DNA of 42,483 nt, taken from NCBI GenBank assembly GCA_021775895.1, contig JAJFGX010000098.1:1-42483 (forward strand), in the 5' to 3' direction. Made by a program: the position numbers and the translations under genes. Position 1 is the stretch's first letter. The number at the start of each line of letters is the position of its first letter. Under the pieces are notes generated by a model that was not told where the DNA came from, did not search any database, and saw nothing but the letters and a program-made list of their open reading frames with translations. This document shows positions 1 to 8,500 of the stretch, piece by piece. Origin of the DNA: Alphaproteobacteria bacterium. Lineage in GTDB: Bacteria; Pseudomonadota; Alphaproteobacteria; Micavibrionales; CSBR16-224.

Positions 1-69
1 ACGCAGTACACGAGGATAATACGACAAATCATCTGATATTCTCTTTATATTGTTATTGTTTTCAGTCAC
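1..69 (-). CDS. 5' end of an unidentified gene, running out of the window
   Basis: An open frame starts with GTG at 67-69 and stays open for 23 codons to base 1, so only the N-terminus is present (it begins MTENNNNIKR if GTG is read as Met). A GGAAG ribosome-binding-like sequence lies about 7 bases upstream. The peptide is too short to assign a family. It runs in the same direction as the cNMP/EAL gene and about 110 bases after it, so the two may share a transcript. This could be a chance frame. Confidence 0.4.
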   Translation of the reverse strand, partial: MTENNNNIKRISDDLSYYPRVLR

Positions 70-178
70 TTTAGTTCTTCCATTACTTTGTTTTCAACAT
101 TATGTTGTCCACTCTACACCATTATTGGGCATCTGTCAATCTATATGTGAAGTTAAAATGTAAATTATTTTACTTGAA

Positions 179-1432
179 TTATAAATCTTTACGGAAATCA
201 ACATCTGGTGGACACCAATTTCTGATAAATTCAACCGCATCTTCTAACGGTTGTGGGCGAGCGAACCAGAATCCTTGACAAGACTCGCAACCAAGTGATT
301 TTAAAACTGCTGCCTCTTCACGATGCTCAACACCTTCAGCAATTACACTCATGTTCAAATTTTTAGCTAAAGCTATTATTGACTTAACCAATTGATAATT
401 ATTCTCTTGCTCCAACATTAATCTAACAAAGCTTTGGTCAATTTTTAGTGTATTAATTGGGAAGAAATGAAGGTAACTAAGACTAGAATAGCCTGTACCA
501 AAATCATCAATTGAAACTTCAATACCGAAGTCTTGACATTTTTCTAGTCCTTCTCTAGCAATTTCAGGCTGCTCGACCAGTAAGCTTTCTGTTATTTCCA
601 AATGAATTTGCTTTGGTTTTGTCTTATTCTTATTCATAATTTTTTCAACATGGGAGAAGAAATCTTTATCTGAGAAATCATGAACAGAAAAATTAACACT
701 AATAAATAAAGGCTCATCCATCATGCAACTTGTAGAATTAACTTCTTTTGAAAGTATATTAATGCTCTCACAGGCCTCATTTAAAGCCCATCTTGAAACA
801 TCAACAATCAAGCCACTTTCTTCTGCTACAGGAATAAATATCCCCGGTGAAATCATACCTTTTTCAGGGTGAAACCACCTAGCGAGAGCCTCAAAACCTG
901 CTATTTTACCAGTTCTAAGGTCAATGATTGGTTGATAAAATAATTTTAGTTCATGATTCTTTATTGCATCATGTAACTCATTATATACTTTCAAAGTATT
1001 AACAGCTACGTCCACAACTTTATCATCTTTTTCTAAATCTTCTGCCTTAATAAATCCCGGTGGAGGCACTTTTACCACTAATTGTGAACGACTAAGCATA
1101 TCACGATAACGAGTAAGAATCACCTGCATTACCATTCGCAGAATAGGGTCAGACGATTCGATTCTTCTGGCAAAATCATCTCTAGAAATCTCAAGCACTT
1201 CGCAATCTTCAACAGCTCTAACCGATGCAGTTCTAGGCTTATCATCAATCATTGCCATTTCACCAACTATTGAGCCATCACTACGAGTCCCTATTTGTAT
1301 TAATTTGCCTTCTCTTGCAACAAGAACCTCAACACTGCCTTTTTCAATTATATAAGCACTATCCCCTTGTTCACCCTCATGAATAAGCATTTCACCTTTT
1401 TTAAATGTCTTTCTGCCTGTAGTATGCACCAT
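179..1432 (-). CDS. Cyclic-nucleotide-binding / EAL domain protein (c-di-GMP phosphodiesterase)
   Basis: A 417-residue cytoplasmic protein with no signal peptide or membrane segment. Residues about 8-118 form a cNMP-binding (CAP_ED) domain with the phosphate-binding cassette pattern GEMAMIDDKPRTA (57-69). Residues about 155-408 form an EAL domain that would hydrolyse c-di-GMP to pGpG. The catalytic set looks complete: EAL at 181-183, the Asn of SVNFS (247), the Glu of LEITES (279), the DDFGTGYSS motif from 309, Lys330, Glu366 in AEGVE, and QGFWFARP from 386. No GGDEF domain is present. The domain order suggests that cyclic nucleotide binding controls c-di-GMP breakdown; this is inference. It lies next to the phage-like cluster but is probably a host gene, and it marks one side of that cluster. 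Confidence 0.9.
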   Translation of the reverse strand: MVHTTGRKTFKKGEMLIHEGEQGDSAYIIEKGSVEVLVAREGKLIQIGTRSDGSIVGEMAMIDDKPRTASVRAVEDCEVLEISRDDFARRIESSDPILRMVMQVILTRYRDMLSRSQLVVKVPPPGFIKAEDLEKDDKVVDVAVNTLKVYNELHDAIKNHELKLFYQPIIDLRTGKIAGFEALARWFHPEKGMISPGIFIPVAEESGLIVDVSRWALNEACESINILSKEVNSTSCMMDEPLFISVNFSVHDFSDKDFFSHVEKIMNKNKTKPKQIHLEITESLLVEQPEIAREGLEKCQDFGIEVSIDDFGTGYSSLSYLHFFPINTLKIDQSFVRLMLEQENNYQLVKSIIALAKNLNMSVIAEGVEHREEAAVLKSLGCESCQGFWFARPQPLEDAVEFIRNWCPPDVDFRKDL

Positions 1433-1601
1433 ATCAATTCAATCCAATATTAAAATAACTACCTTCTCCATTATTATAAAATAAAGTTAAATAAAGGATA
1501 ATTTTTTTAAAATGAAGATAGATTTTTTAATAAATTTTATCTATGGTAGCTAAATAGTTTACGCAAGATAGAAAAAATATTTAATTATTGAGAATATTTA
1601 T

Positions 1602-1997
1602 ATGACCTATTCAGGAATTTTAATTTTATATATTGTTTTTCGATTGAAACAATTAATTTGCGATTTTTTTCTGCAAAATACATATATGGTGACACATAAA
1701 CATATGCCATGGCGAGAAGGTGGGGCAAAAGCTTTGTTCACACATGCTGGTATTCATGCATTATTTACTTTTGCTATTGTAATGTTTTATGCGCCAAGCC
1801 TTTGGTGGTTAGGTTTTCTTGATTTATTTGTACATGCATCTATTGACCGCATAAAGGCTTGCTTAACACATGGTAAAGGTTGGAATTATAAAGACAATGT
1901 TTTTTGGTGGGTTTTTGGTATAGATCAAGAAGCACATAACTTTTCTCATCTATTATATATAGTGGTTATACTATCTAAAACAGGACTATTACTTTAG
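1602..1997 (+). CDS. DUF3307-like membrane protein, phage-associated
   Basis: A 131-residue protein with about three hydrophobic segments and conserved-looking stretches KQLICDFFLQ, HAGIHALFTF, DLFVHASIDRIKA and FGIDQEAHNFSH. The His/Asp pattern resembles the DUF3307 family, which occurs in many phages and prophages of Gram-negative bacteria and has no settled function. The start is ATG 1602; the upstream ribosome-binding site is weak. The gene is on the plus strand, opposite to the phage-like genes, and its last 4 bases overlap the 3' end of the Rz1-like spanin. It looks like a cargo gene at the lysis end of the cluster. The family call is from memory of the pattern. Confidence 0.7.
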   Translation: MTYSGILILYIVFRLKQLICDFFLQNTYMVTHKHMPWREGGAKALFTHAGIHALFTFAIVMFYAPSLWWLGFLDLFVHASIDRIKACLTHGKGWNYKDNVFWWVFGIDQEAHNFSHLLYIVVILSKTGLLL

Positions 1998-2197
1998 TAG
2001 TTACATAACTCAATCCAAACAACATTGTTGTTATCAACTTGTTGTTTAGTTAATTCTGTATCTTTTGGTGTAGTATATACTGGTTTATATAACATGCAGA
2101 AATCACCGCCTTGTGAAGCATTGACGCAACCTTGTTGCATAGCTAGAATCATGTTGCAAGCGATCACGATAATGCATTGCTTTATTAACCGCTTCAT
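1994..2197 (-). CDS. Rz1-like outer-membrane spanin subunit
   Basis: A 67-residue protein that starts inside the Rz-like gene in another frame and runs on past it. It has a basic N-terminus (MKRLIK), a hydrophobic stretch and cysteines that could be lipidated: either the Cys of MQQGC or that of VIAC, both imperfect lipoboxes. The second half (DFCMLYKPVY ... DTELTKQQVDNNNVVW ... C) matches the pattern of small prophage proteins in which DFC, PVY/PIY, DT, an alcohol-rich turn and a final Cys recur. An AGAGG ribosome-binding site precedes ATG 2197. As an o-spanin it would sit in the outer membrane and pair with the Rz-like partner to breach the envelope at the last step of lysis. Confidence 0.65.
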   Translation of the reverse strand: MKRLIKQCIIVIACNMILAMQQGCVNASQGGDFCMLYKPVYTTPKDTELTKQQVDNNNVVWIELCNY

Positions 2198-2309
2198 TTA
2201 TTGCCTCTTCTCTTGTTGCATGTTTTTTATACTGACCTGCTCGATATGCCCAAAATATGCCCACGAATAGAGCTAAACCAAACATACATAAAATAATAAA
2301 CCCAAACAT
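2103..2309 (-). CDS. Rz-like inner-membrane spanin subunit
   Basis: A 68-residue protein with one N-terminal membrane segment (about residues 2-21), a basic charged stretch, then a helical tail ending RDRLQHDSSYATRLRQCFTR. This TM-plus-charged-helix design, the end pattern and the position after the holin and endolysin genes fit an i-spanin. Its last 95 bases overlap the Rz1-like gene in a different frame, the classic Rz/Rz1 nesting. GAAGG upstream of ATG 2309 serves as ribosome-binding site. The periplasmic part is short compared with lambda Rz. Alternative: a small phage membrane protein of unknown role. Confidence 0.65.
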   Translation of the reverse strand: MFGFIILCMFGLALFVGIFWAYRAGQYKKHATREEAINEAVNKAMHYRDRLQHDSSYATRLRQCFTRR

Positions 2310-2324
2310 ATCTAGTAACCTTCA

Positions 2325-2498
2325 TTAATCTTTGCTAAAAGTTGCCACAGCACCAGCAATAGCGACTCCAGCTGTTACAATTGCTTCTTTTTGCTCTGGA
2401 GATAAAACCATTCCCAAGGCAGCTACCAAAGAAATAAAACCGAGCCAAGTTGAACGCTCTTTTGAACGATCTAAAATAAATAAAATAATTTTCTTCAT
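2325..2498 (-). CDS. Small holin-like membrane protein
   Basis: A 57-residue frame starting MKKIILFILDRSKERSTW and containing hydrophobic stretches around GFISLVAALGMVL and AIVTAGVAIAGAVATF, with the linker SPEQKEA. This is the layout of small prophage holin-like proteins with two membrane segments. A strong AGGAGA ribosome-binding site precedes ATG 2498, and the start overlaps the endolysin stop (ATGA), implying translational coupling. Its place between endolysin and spanin genes supports a role in making inner-membrane lesions. The opposite-strand frame here is longer but has no such features. Confidence 0.65.
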   Translation of the reverse strand: MKKIILFILDRSKERSTWLGFISLVAALGMVLSPEQKEAIVTAGVAIAGAVATFSKD

Positions 2499-2938
2499 AT
2501 TTCTCTCCTTATTATATTTAAAGCCTCTATATAAACAGTCTTAGGATACCAATGTTTTGGCATATTATGACTATGATGAGGATATCCATTTTCATGTATA
2601 GTAATTGCTTGAGCCAACTTAACCAACATATCTGGTACAGCAATAATATCGTAACGTTTCACACCTAAAAAACGTGCAACATGTGTAGCATAGCTATCTG
2701 TTGCATTTTCATGCGGTGGAGCCCAACGATTAATAATACTCTGCACGGTATCTAGTCCGTATTTATAATGATAAGTAAGTAGAATTTTCATTATAGCCCT
2801 TAAACCAAATACGGGACTTACAAACTCAACAAACTCATGATCAAATGGCTGCTCTCGCATTCCTTGCCATTTAATAGAGTTCTGGCGAATATTGCCTGAA
2901 TTATTATTACGGATTCCTCTTGGTAGTACTTTTTCCAT
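2495..2938 (-). CDS. Phage lysis/virion protein, endolysin candidate
   Basis: A 147-residue protein with no signal peptide. The N-terminus RGIRNNNSGNIR, then KWQGM, the segment INRWAPPHEN with DSYATHVARFLGV, and a later ITIHENG match a phage family usually labelled virion or structural protein (P5-like) and thought to degrade peptidoglycan. A clear AAGGAGAGG site precedes ATG 2938. It overlaps the holin-like gene by 4 bases and is followed by spanin-like genes, so the position argues for an endolysin. No textbook lysozyme or amidase active site was recognised, so the enzymatic role is inferred from family pattern and context. Confidence 0.7.
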   Translation of the reverse strand: MEKVLPRGIRNNNSGNIRQNSIKWQGMREQPFDHEFVEFVSPVFGLRAIMKILLTYHYKYGLDTVQSIINRWAPPHENATDSYATHVARFLGVKRYDIIAVPDMLVKLAQAITIHENGYPHHSHNMPKHWYPKTVYIEALNIIRREI

Positions 2939-2949
2939 TGAGCCTCTCC

Positions 2950-3303
2950 TTATAGGTCATGAACTTTCCGATCTATCTGATTAACTTGTGTGTCTATATG
3001 ACGAAGCTGATAGCTAATTTCTTTCAAAACATCTAAAGACAGTTGCTGTACACGAATAAATTCTTTAATCGTCTCTTGCAGACCATCTACAGATTCTTCT
3101 AATGATTTACGGATATACCAAACTTTAACACCATCAGCGTCTGTCTGATCATGCCAGTCATACAATTCATCAATTTTGCGTTGCATAATCAAAATATCTG
3201 GTCGAATATCTTTTTTGCTTGTTAAAAAAGAAAAAACCTCACGCAGAATCATTAAGGCGACGATTGCTCCAATCCCCGCCTCTGTTATATCTATTGGAAA
3301 CAT
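2950..3303 (-). CDS. Membrane-anchored coiled-coil phage protein
   Basis: A 117-residue protein of unknown family. Residues about 7-27 (AGIGAIVALMILREVFSFL) can form one membrane segment; the rest is charged and helical with a heptad-like end (LSLDVLKEISYQLRHIDTQV). It lies 11 bases upstream of the endolysin candidate in the same direction, so it is probably part of the lysis or late tail operon. It could be an anchor, an antiholin-like protein or a second spanin-type protein. Nothing in the sequence decides between these. Confidence 0.6.
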   Translation of the reverse strand: MFPIDITEAGIGAIVALMILREVFSFLTSKKDIRPDILIMQRKIDELYDWHDQTDADGVKVWYIRKSLEESVDGLQETIKEFIRVQQLSLDVLKEISYQLRHIDTQVNQIDRKVHDL

Positions 3304-3318
3304 TGCTAATTACTCTTT

Positions 3319-3738
3319 TTATAATAGAGTTGGGGGCATTGTTAACTTCAACTCATCTGGAGTGCTTTTGATTGATAAATCCAAAGTTTGCGGAATGTCT
3401 CTAAGTGCTTGTTTTTCAAGCTCTACGTCATTGCCACGCAATGTTTCTATATCAAGTTCACTTAACTTTTTATTGCGTAATTCACGTATCTTATTCATAT
3501 GAATTTCACGAGCTTTGGGCATATCAACATCGACTGTCTCTGTTGGATTATCATCCGTCCATGCTTCACGAAAAATTTTATCACTGGGGATATTAACCGT
3601 ATCAGTAATACGATAGGTTAAGCCATTTGGTACATCTTTCGTTGCTATATCCTCTATAGACATTTTTTCTAATTCTTTAGGGGCAGGAATCATAATACCT
3701 ACTGTTCCATCACCATTATTTATTACTATTCTTTTCAT
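3319..3738 (-). CDS. Phage tail-fibre-associated protein, hypothetical
   Basis: A 139-residue soluble protein starting MKRIVINNGDGTVGIMIPAP. The middle (RITDTVNIPSDKIFREAW, then VDMPKAREIHMNKIRELR) and the end (KQALRDIPQTLDL ... PDELKLTMP) follow a pattern common in prophage proteins encoded next to tail-fibre genes, where they are thought to aid fibre assembly or attach to the fibre. ATG 3738 overlaps the fibre stop by one base (TAATG) and follows GGAG, so the two are probably translated together. The exact function is unknown. Confidence 0.65.
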   Translation of the reverse strand: MKRIVINNGDGTVGIMIPAPKELEKMSIEDIATKDVPNGLTYRITDTVNIPSDKIFREAWTDDNPTETVDVDMPKAREIHMNKIRELRNKKLSELDIETLRGNDVELEKQALRDIPQTLDLSIKSTPDELKLTMPPTLL

Positions 3739-4412
3739 TATTGATCTCCATGTGCTGAAATTGTTAAAGTGGCTGTGTCTGCAAGTGCGTTTGACGTATT
3801 TGTTACTAGTACTTGCAATTGAGATACAGAGGTATAACCGAAAACAACATGAGGTTGACTTGTATTTGCCGAAGCCCCACTCGCTACGTAATTCGTATTA
3901 GCAAAGCTAGTCGTAAAATTAATTGCATAATTACCAGTGCCATTATCAACAATACTGCTAACATTAAAGCTATCATTAATTGCCACTGTTCCCGTACCAG
4001 TCATATTGATCCACGCTTTTACAGTTTCATTAGTAGGTAAATTATCTGCTAATTGCTTTGGAGTTATATATCTTGTTGTGTCTGTACCTGTTGTAACCTC
4101 CGCATCGGTTGCACGCTCAACCAGCCCTTCAACCGTTGTGCTTGCAGAACCCAAAACAGCGCCGCTAATAAATGATGTGAACTCATTAGTTGTTGCATTG
4201 ATATTGCCAATACTAATCCAGTCTGTACCATCATGCATTTTCAACAGCCATGGGGTTGCTGTATCATCTAGCCACATAGTGCCAGCCTCTGCATAACTAG
4301 GGGCTGTACTACCTTTATGGTGATTTAATAATGCACGTTTACCGTCATTGTCTTCCGTCCTATATTGCAGTCCACTTTTATCCGTTCCTATAATAGGATT
4401 TGCTTGCGTCAT
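3738..4412 (-). CDS. Tail fibre / receptor-binding protein
   Basis: A 224-residue Thr/Ser/Asn-rich protein. Residues about 38-72 carry a fibre-like unit (AGTMWLDDTATPWLLKMHDG), followed by a segment typical of tail-fibre shafts (VERATDAEVTTGTDTTRYITP) and a beta-rich C-terminal part (WINMTGTGTVAINDSFN onward) that would be the head or receptor-binding domain. It is short for a fibre, so it may extend a tail tip rather than form a long fibre. It lies in the right place, after the TipJ gene, though separated from it by the oppositely oriented ankyrin-like gene. An AAGGAG site precedes ATG 4412. Confidence 0.75.
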   Translation of the reverse strand: MTQANPIIGTDKSGLQYRTEDNDGKRALLNHHKGSTAPSYAEAGTMWLDDTATPWLLKMHDGTDWISIGNINATTNEFTSFISGAVLGSASTTVEGLVERATDAEVTTGTDTTRYITPKQLADNLPTNETVKAWINMTGTGTVAINDSFNVSSIVDNGTGNYAINFTTSFANTNYVASGASANTSQPHVVFGYTSVSQLQVLVTNTSNALADTATLTISAHGDQ

Positions 4413-4441
4413 ATTTTTCTCCTTTTTTAGTTTAAATATGG

Positions 4442-4470
4442 TTGACTTATATGTTTACGAATGATATTTA
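4442..4470 (+). promoter_or_regulatory. Sigma70-like promoter of the ankyrin-like gene
   Basis: TTGACT at 4442-4447 and TATTTA at 4465-4470 are separated by exactly 17 bases. The expected start of transcription, 6-8 bases after the -10 box, is at or next to ATG 4478, so the mRNA would be leaderless. No Shine-Dalgarno sequence is visible before that ATG, which agrees. Confidence 0.5.
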
Positions 4471-4477
4471 TTATTAC

Positions 4478-5512
4478 ATGTCAAAAAATAACAATAAATT
4501 ACCGGCTCCTGCTATGGCAGAAATACCGACTCCAGATAGCAAAAGGGATGTAGAGTGGCTTGCTAAACTGTCACACCAAAATCGTGGTGAGCAAATTGCC
4601 GCTATGGAAGAATCTATAACTGATAACAACCCTTGGCGTGTGTATGCTTTATTGCAACTACCTATAAGTGACGGTACCTTTACAAAAACTGGTATTATTT
4701 TTCAATCATACAAACAGTCTTTCTTTACCCGTGCCGTTAATCATAATAGTCTCAAAGCTCTACGTATCATTGTTAGTTGCAACAAAGGACTTGCTCATGA
4801 TCTTCTAGACAAAGAACCATCAGGCTCCCTTGAAAATGCTATAAGAAATAATAGAGACCCTGATCCTGAACTTATCTCTTTCCTACTTGATATTGGCGCT
4901 GACCCGTTTAAAGACAACATGGCAGGTATTAGCTTAGCTGTAGAAAAACACCAACTAGATGTTGTTAATGCTTTCCTTGATAAAGTGCCTTTTACAATTG
5001 AGCCTTTAAAAGAACTCCTTACTAAAGCAAAGAATGACGATGTATATGTAGCAATTGAAAAAAAACTAATCGCTGCAAAGCTTCAACGTGCAGAAAAAAT
5101 TAAAATTGCACAAAAAGAGGCTACTCCAGAACAAACAGAAAGATGGTTTCCTGTAGGCGATTTTCAAATTATGCATATTGAAAAAGCTAATGACTCTTTA
5201 GAAACTACAATCAGCCATATCTTTAACTTTAAAGCAGAGCATATGACTAGGCGTATTACAGATAACCAAAATGCTGTAACATCTGAAACGTTTAAATTCT
5301 CAGCTATTCGTGAGGCTACAAACCTAATACAAACAGCCCGTGAAGAATTATTAAAGCATAATCCAAAACTACCTAGAGTACAATCTATGCGTACAATATC
5401 GCCTCGTGAACCTGAAGCCGCGCCTACACCTCCTCGTGAACCTGAAGTCAAGCCTGTTGCCAATAAAGCAAAGCCAAAACCTAGACCTAAGCCTAGACGT
5501 AAGCCTAAGTGA
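4478..5512 (+). CDS. Ankyrin-like repeat protein, cargo gene in the tail region
   Basis: A 344-residue cytoplasmic protein with no signal peptide. Residues about 70-175 contain degenerate ankyrin-type repeats (SFFTRAVNHNSLKALRIIV; SLENAIRNN ... LISFLLDIGADPFKDN; ISLAVEKHQLDVVNAFLD). The rest is charged and helical, and the last 40 residues are Pro/Lys/Arg-rich (PREPE repeats, then KPRPKPRRKPK). The frame is open from TTG 4442, but that TTG is part of the promoter and ATG 4478 fits it better. The gene is opposite to the phage genes and its 3' end overlaps that of the TipJ gene by 8 bases. Ankyrin proteins carried by prophages of host-associated bacteria often act on host cells; here that is inference, and no secretion signal is seen. 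Confidence 0.75.
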   Translation: MSKNNNKLPAPAMAEIPTPDSKRDVEWLAKLSHQNRGEQIAAMEESITDNNPWRVYALLQLPISDGTFTKTGIIFQSYKQSFFTRAVNHNSLKALRIIVSCNKGLAHDLLDKEPSGSLENAIRNNRDPDPELISFLLDIGADPFKDNMAGISLAVEKHQLDVVNAFLDKVPFTIEPLKELLTKAKNDDVYVAIEKKLIAAKLQRAEKIKIAQKEATPEQTERWFPVGDFQIMHIEKANDSLETTISHIFNFKAEHMTRRITDNQNAVTSETFKFSAIREATNLIQTAREELLKHNPKLPRVQSMRTISPREPEAAPTPPREPEVKPVANKAKPKPRPKPRRKPK

Positions 5513-8500
5513 TTTCTTGACCATAGCCTTTAGCTACGTAATCGAATGTTCTAATTATGCCTACTCCAAGACTATCAAAGAAACGTATATCAAAACCTGA
5601 TGTCGCTGTGTTAGTAATTGTATAGTAATCACCTGTTTGCATATTTTGTGCTGACACTGCAATTGCTGGGATATTCTTAAACCCTTGAGTAAACAATATA
5701 GAAGTTCCTGATGCACTAGATGTTATGTCTTCCACACCAATAATACGATCTGGCATATCGATCTTTACAGACAATCCTGAAATAACTGGCGTAACATTTA
5801 TGTCAGTAGTTACTACAGACACCCTAAAATCAAATCCTCTAGCTGTATAGTCGCCAATAATAAACGGAGTCCACTCACTCCATACAGCACCAACATCTAT
5901 TGGATTATCATCAGTAGTTCTTAGCTCTATAATTGATGACCAAGCCTGACTAGCTGTCGAATTGTCCCAAGTACCCATATAATCAACATTATTCCATTGG
6001 TCAATTACAGTAGATACATCAAGACCAACTACCGAAATAGATGGACTTAATGTTGAAGTATACACAGCACCTAAATCAAAGACCTCGTCAAACGTATAGC
6101 TGCCACTTTGACGAAAACCATTATCACCTAAATCAAAATCTAATACTTGATCTAAATTAGCCCAATCATCAACTATATCTTGCCCTATAAGCTGCAAAGC
6201 ATTATTTGTTGCAAACATATTGACCTTACTACCATTAAAACTAGGAGCTTCGTCGACAATAGCTATTTGGTTCTGCCCTAATAATGATGCAATAGTAGAT
6301 GTAATAATTATAGCATTTTCACTTTCTTGACCTTGAATATCAACCGCCTTAATCAAATAAGAACCTGCACTTGCTGGCACAGAGACAGATGTTGTAGAAG
6401 ATGAAACATGTGTTACCAAATCAACAGAACTATCCCATACAGCCCCACTTACTGCTTCAGAAAAGCGAATATAATAATGACTAAGATCAATATTAACCGA
6501 TCTATCCCAAGATAAATGAGCAGTATCACCAAGAATATTTATGCGGAAGTTTTCAATATCTGAAGGCAAGCCTCCTGTGCCAATTACTGCATAGTTTGCA
6601 ATAATAGTTGCCTTAGAAGACCAACCATCTAATCTTAAATAAACAAATTTAATATCATACACTACACCTGTTTCTATGTTAGAAATTGATATCGTATTTT
6701 TTGCTATACGAGTAAACTCTGCACTTGAAAAAAAGCTCTCATCTGCCGAGCGTATAAATACTTTTATATCAAAATCATAATTAACTTCTATCGGCTCTAA
6801 ATTAATTACAATACGTGGAATGAAATTCCCAGAAGCACCTCTTATCATAACTTCTGAACCTGATTGTATATCCATAATTACAGGAGATGGCGGTCGCTGT
6901 AATTCTGTTGGAATAGTAATGTTACTATCAAAATCAGGTATAGTGCCACTATCTGCACCATGTATTGCAGGAGCAGCATCTACGCATGTAAGTTTAGCAG
7001 ATAAGTCATTAGATGGACGAATGGATTGCACAATTAACTCAACGCTTTCCTTGCCTGTTTCACCAAACATTGCAAGATCACCAGATAATGGCGTATTTGC
7101 AATCGGAAAAGGCGTTACAAAACTTAGAATTTTAGTCTCGCCAGCTACAGTCAAAACACTTTCGACTAATGAAGAACCATCATTTTTGCGAAATCTTATA
7201 CTATAGCTTTTACCTACTTCCATCTCGACAGTCTCATCAAGCTCAACTGCTGTAACATTTATCGTATCATCTGTGACACTTTTCACTCTTGCTGTTTTTA
7301 AACCAAATAATGGCACATCATGAGTAAAGCGTATTAAATCTCCTCGAGTGCAAACTATGTATTCTATGTCTGTACTAAAGCTGTACGTCTCTGGACGCAA
7401 GCGTGCAGTTGCTATGTGATAACGTCCATCTTTCCATACTTGCTCTGGACTGGTAATGCCTGATAGCTCTAATGTTTCAAATAATGTTGCATTACTACTA
7501 TCATAACCATCATCAAATACTAACATTTCATCTTGTTGCCAGCCTTTTTCACTGTTTGCAAAACGAACTCGCAACGCATGTGGAAAATCATCAAACTGTC
7601 TTTCACCCTGAAAGTCAAAGCTATTACGTGGTGTAAAGTGCTGTATTGGCACTGTTTGAAGCTTATCTGTAATAACACCCCATTTGCCATCAATAACTGA
7701 AGGACTTGCACGCCCTGCCGCTGTAACTTCCAACAATATATCACGTACTGAAGCTTGATAGTCAATTATAGAATTAAACTCTCTATCATTATCAGCACAA
7801 ATAACATGCCATTCCTCTAGCTTACCAATGTCAATTCTACTATCTATCAAAGGTCTTGCATTTGCATTACCTTGCAAAACATGCCTAAATAAAGATGCAG
7901 GATTTGCGGTTGCTTGCTCTACCCAGTTTTCTCCGTCCCAATCTGGCACAATAGATTCAACTACTGCATTAAAACGATCAATCATTCCACTAAGCTGATC
8001 TGTGGCTTTAATCCTTAAAGCTGTCATTGCCAATCCTGACATATTAATTGGTGCTTCATGCCTTATCGTCCGTAGTGCCGTCCATACAGTCGTATCAAAA
8101 ACTGAGCTACTAGTCGTATCTGCGGTAATACGTTTCACACGCACATCATACTGCCCTTTTGGCACAGAGAAACGTACAGAGTGACGCAAAGCATTGCTTT
8201 GTTTGCCAGTGATTTCTATTGCGTGGAACTGCAATCCACCTGCTGCCAATTGTATTTTATTGGCTTGTATTGTTGGTAGAAAATCAGCACTATTTTCAAT
8301 CACACTGCCAACAAGACTTAAATCACGCTCGTCAATTAACTCTGAGAATAAAGTATCTCCGACATGAATTACTTTCGCAATTTTTACTTTTGTATCTGGT
8401 ATTGATGGCAAATCAGGCTCTGTAGCTGCAAAAACTATATCTCCATTAACATCAAAACCAATTTTTTTACTGCCTTGAATAACAGAAACAACGCCAGTTG

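Noticed and set aside
2332-2544. A 70-codon plus-strand frame
   Set aside because: It is antisense to the holin-like gene, which has a strong ribosome-binding site, an operon position and membrane segments.
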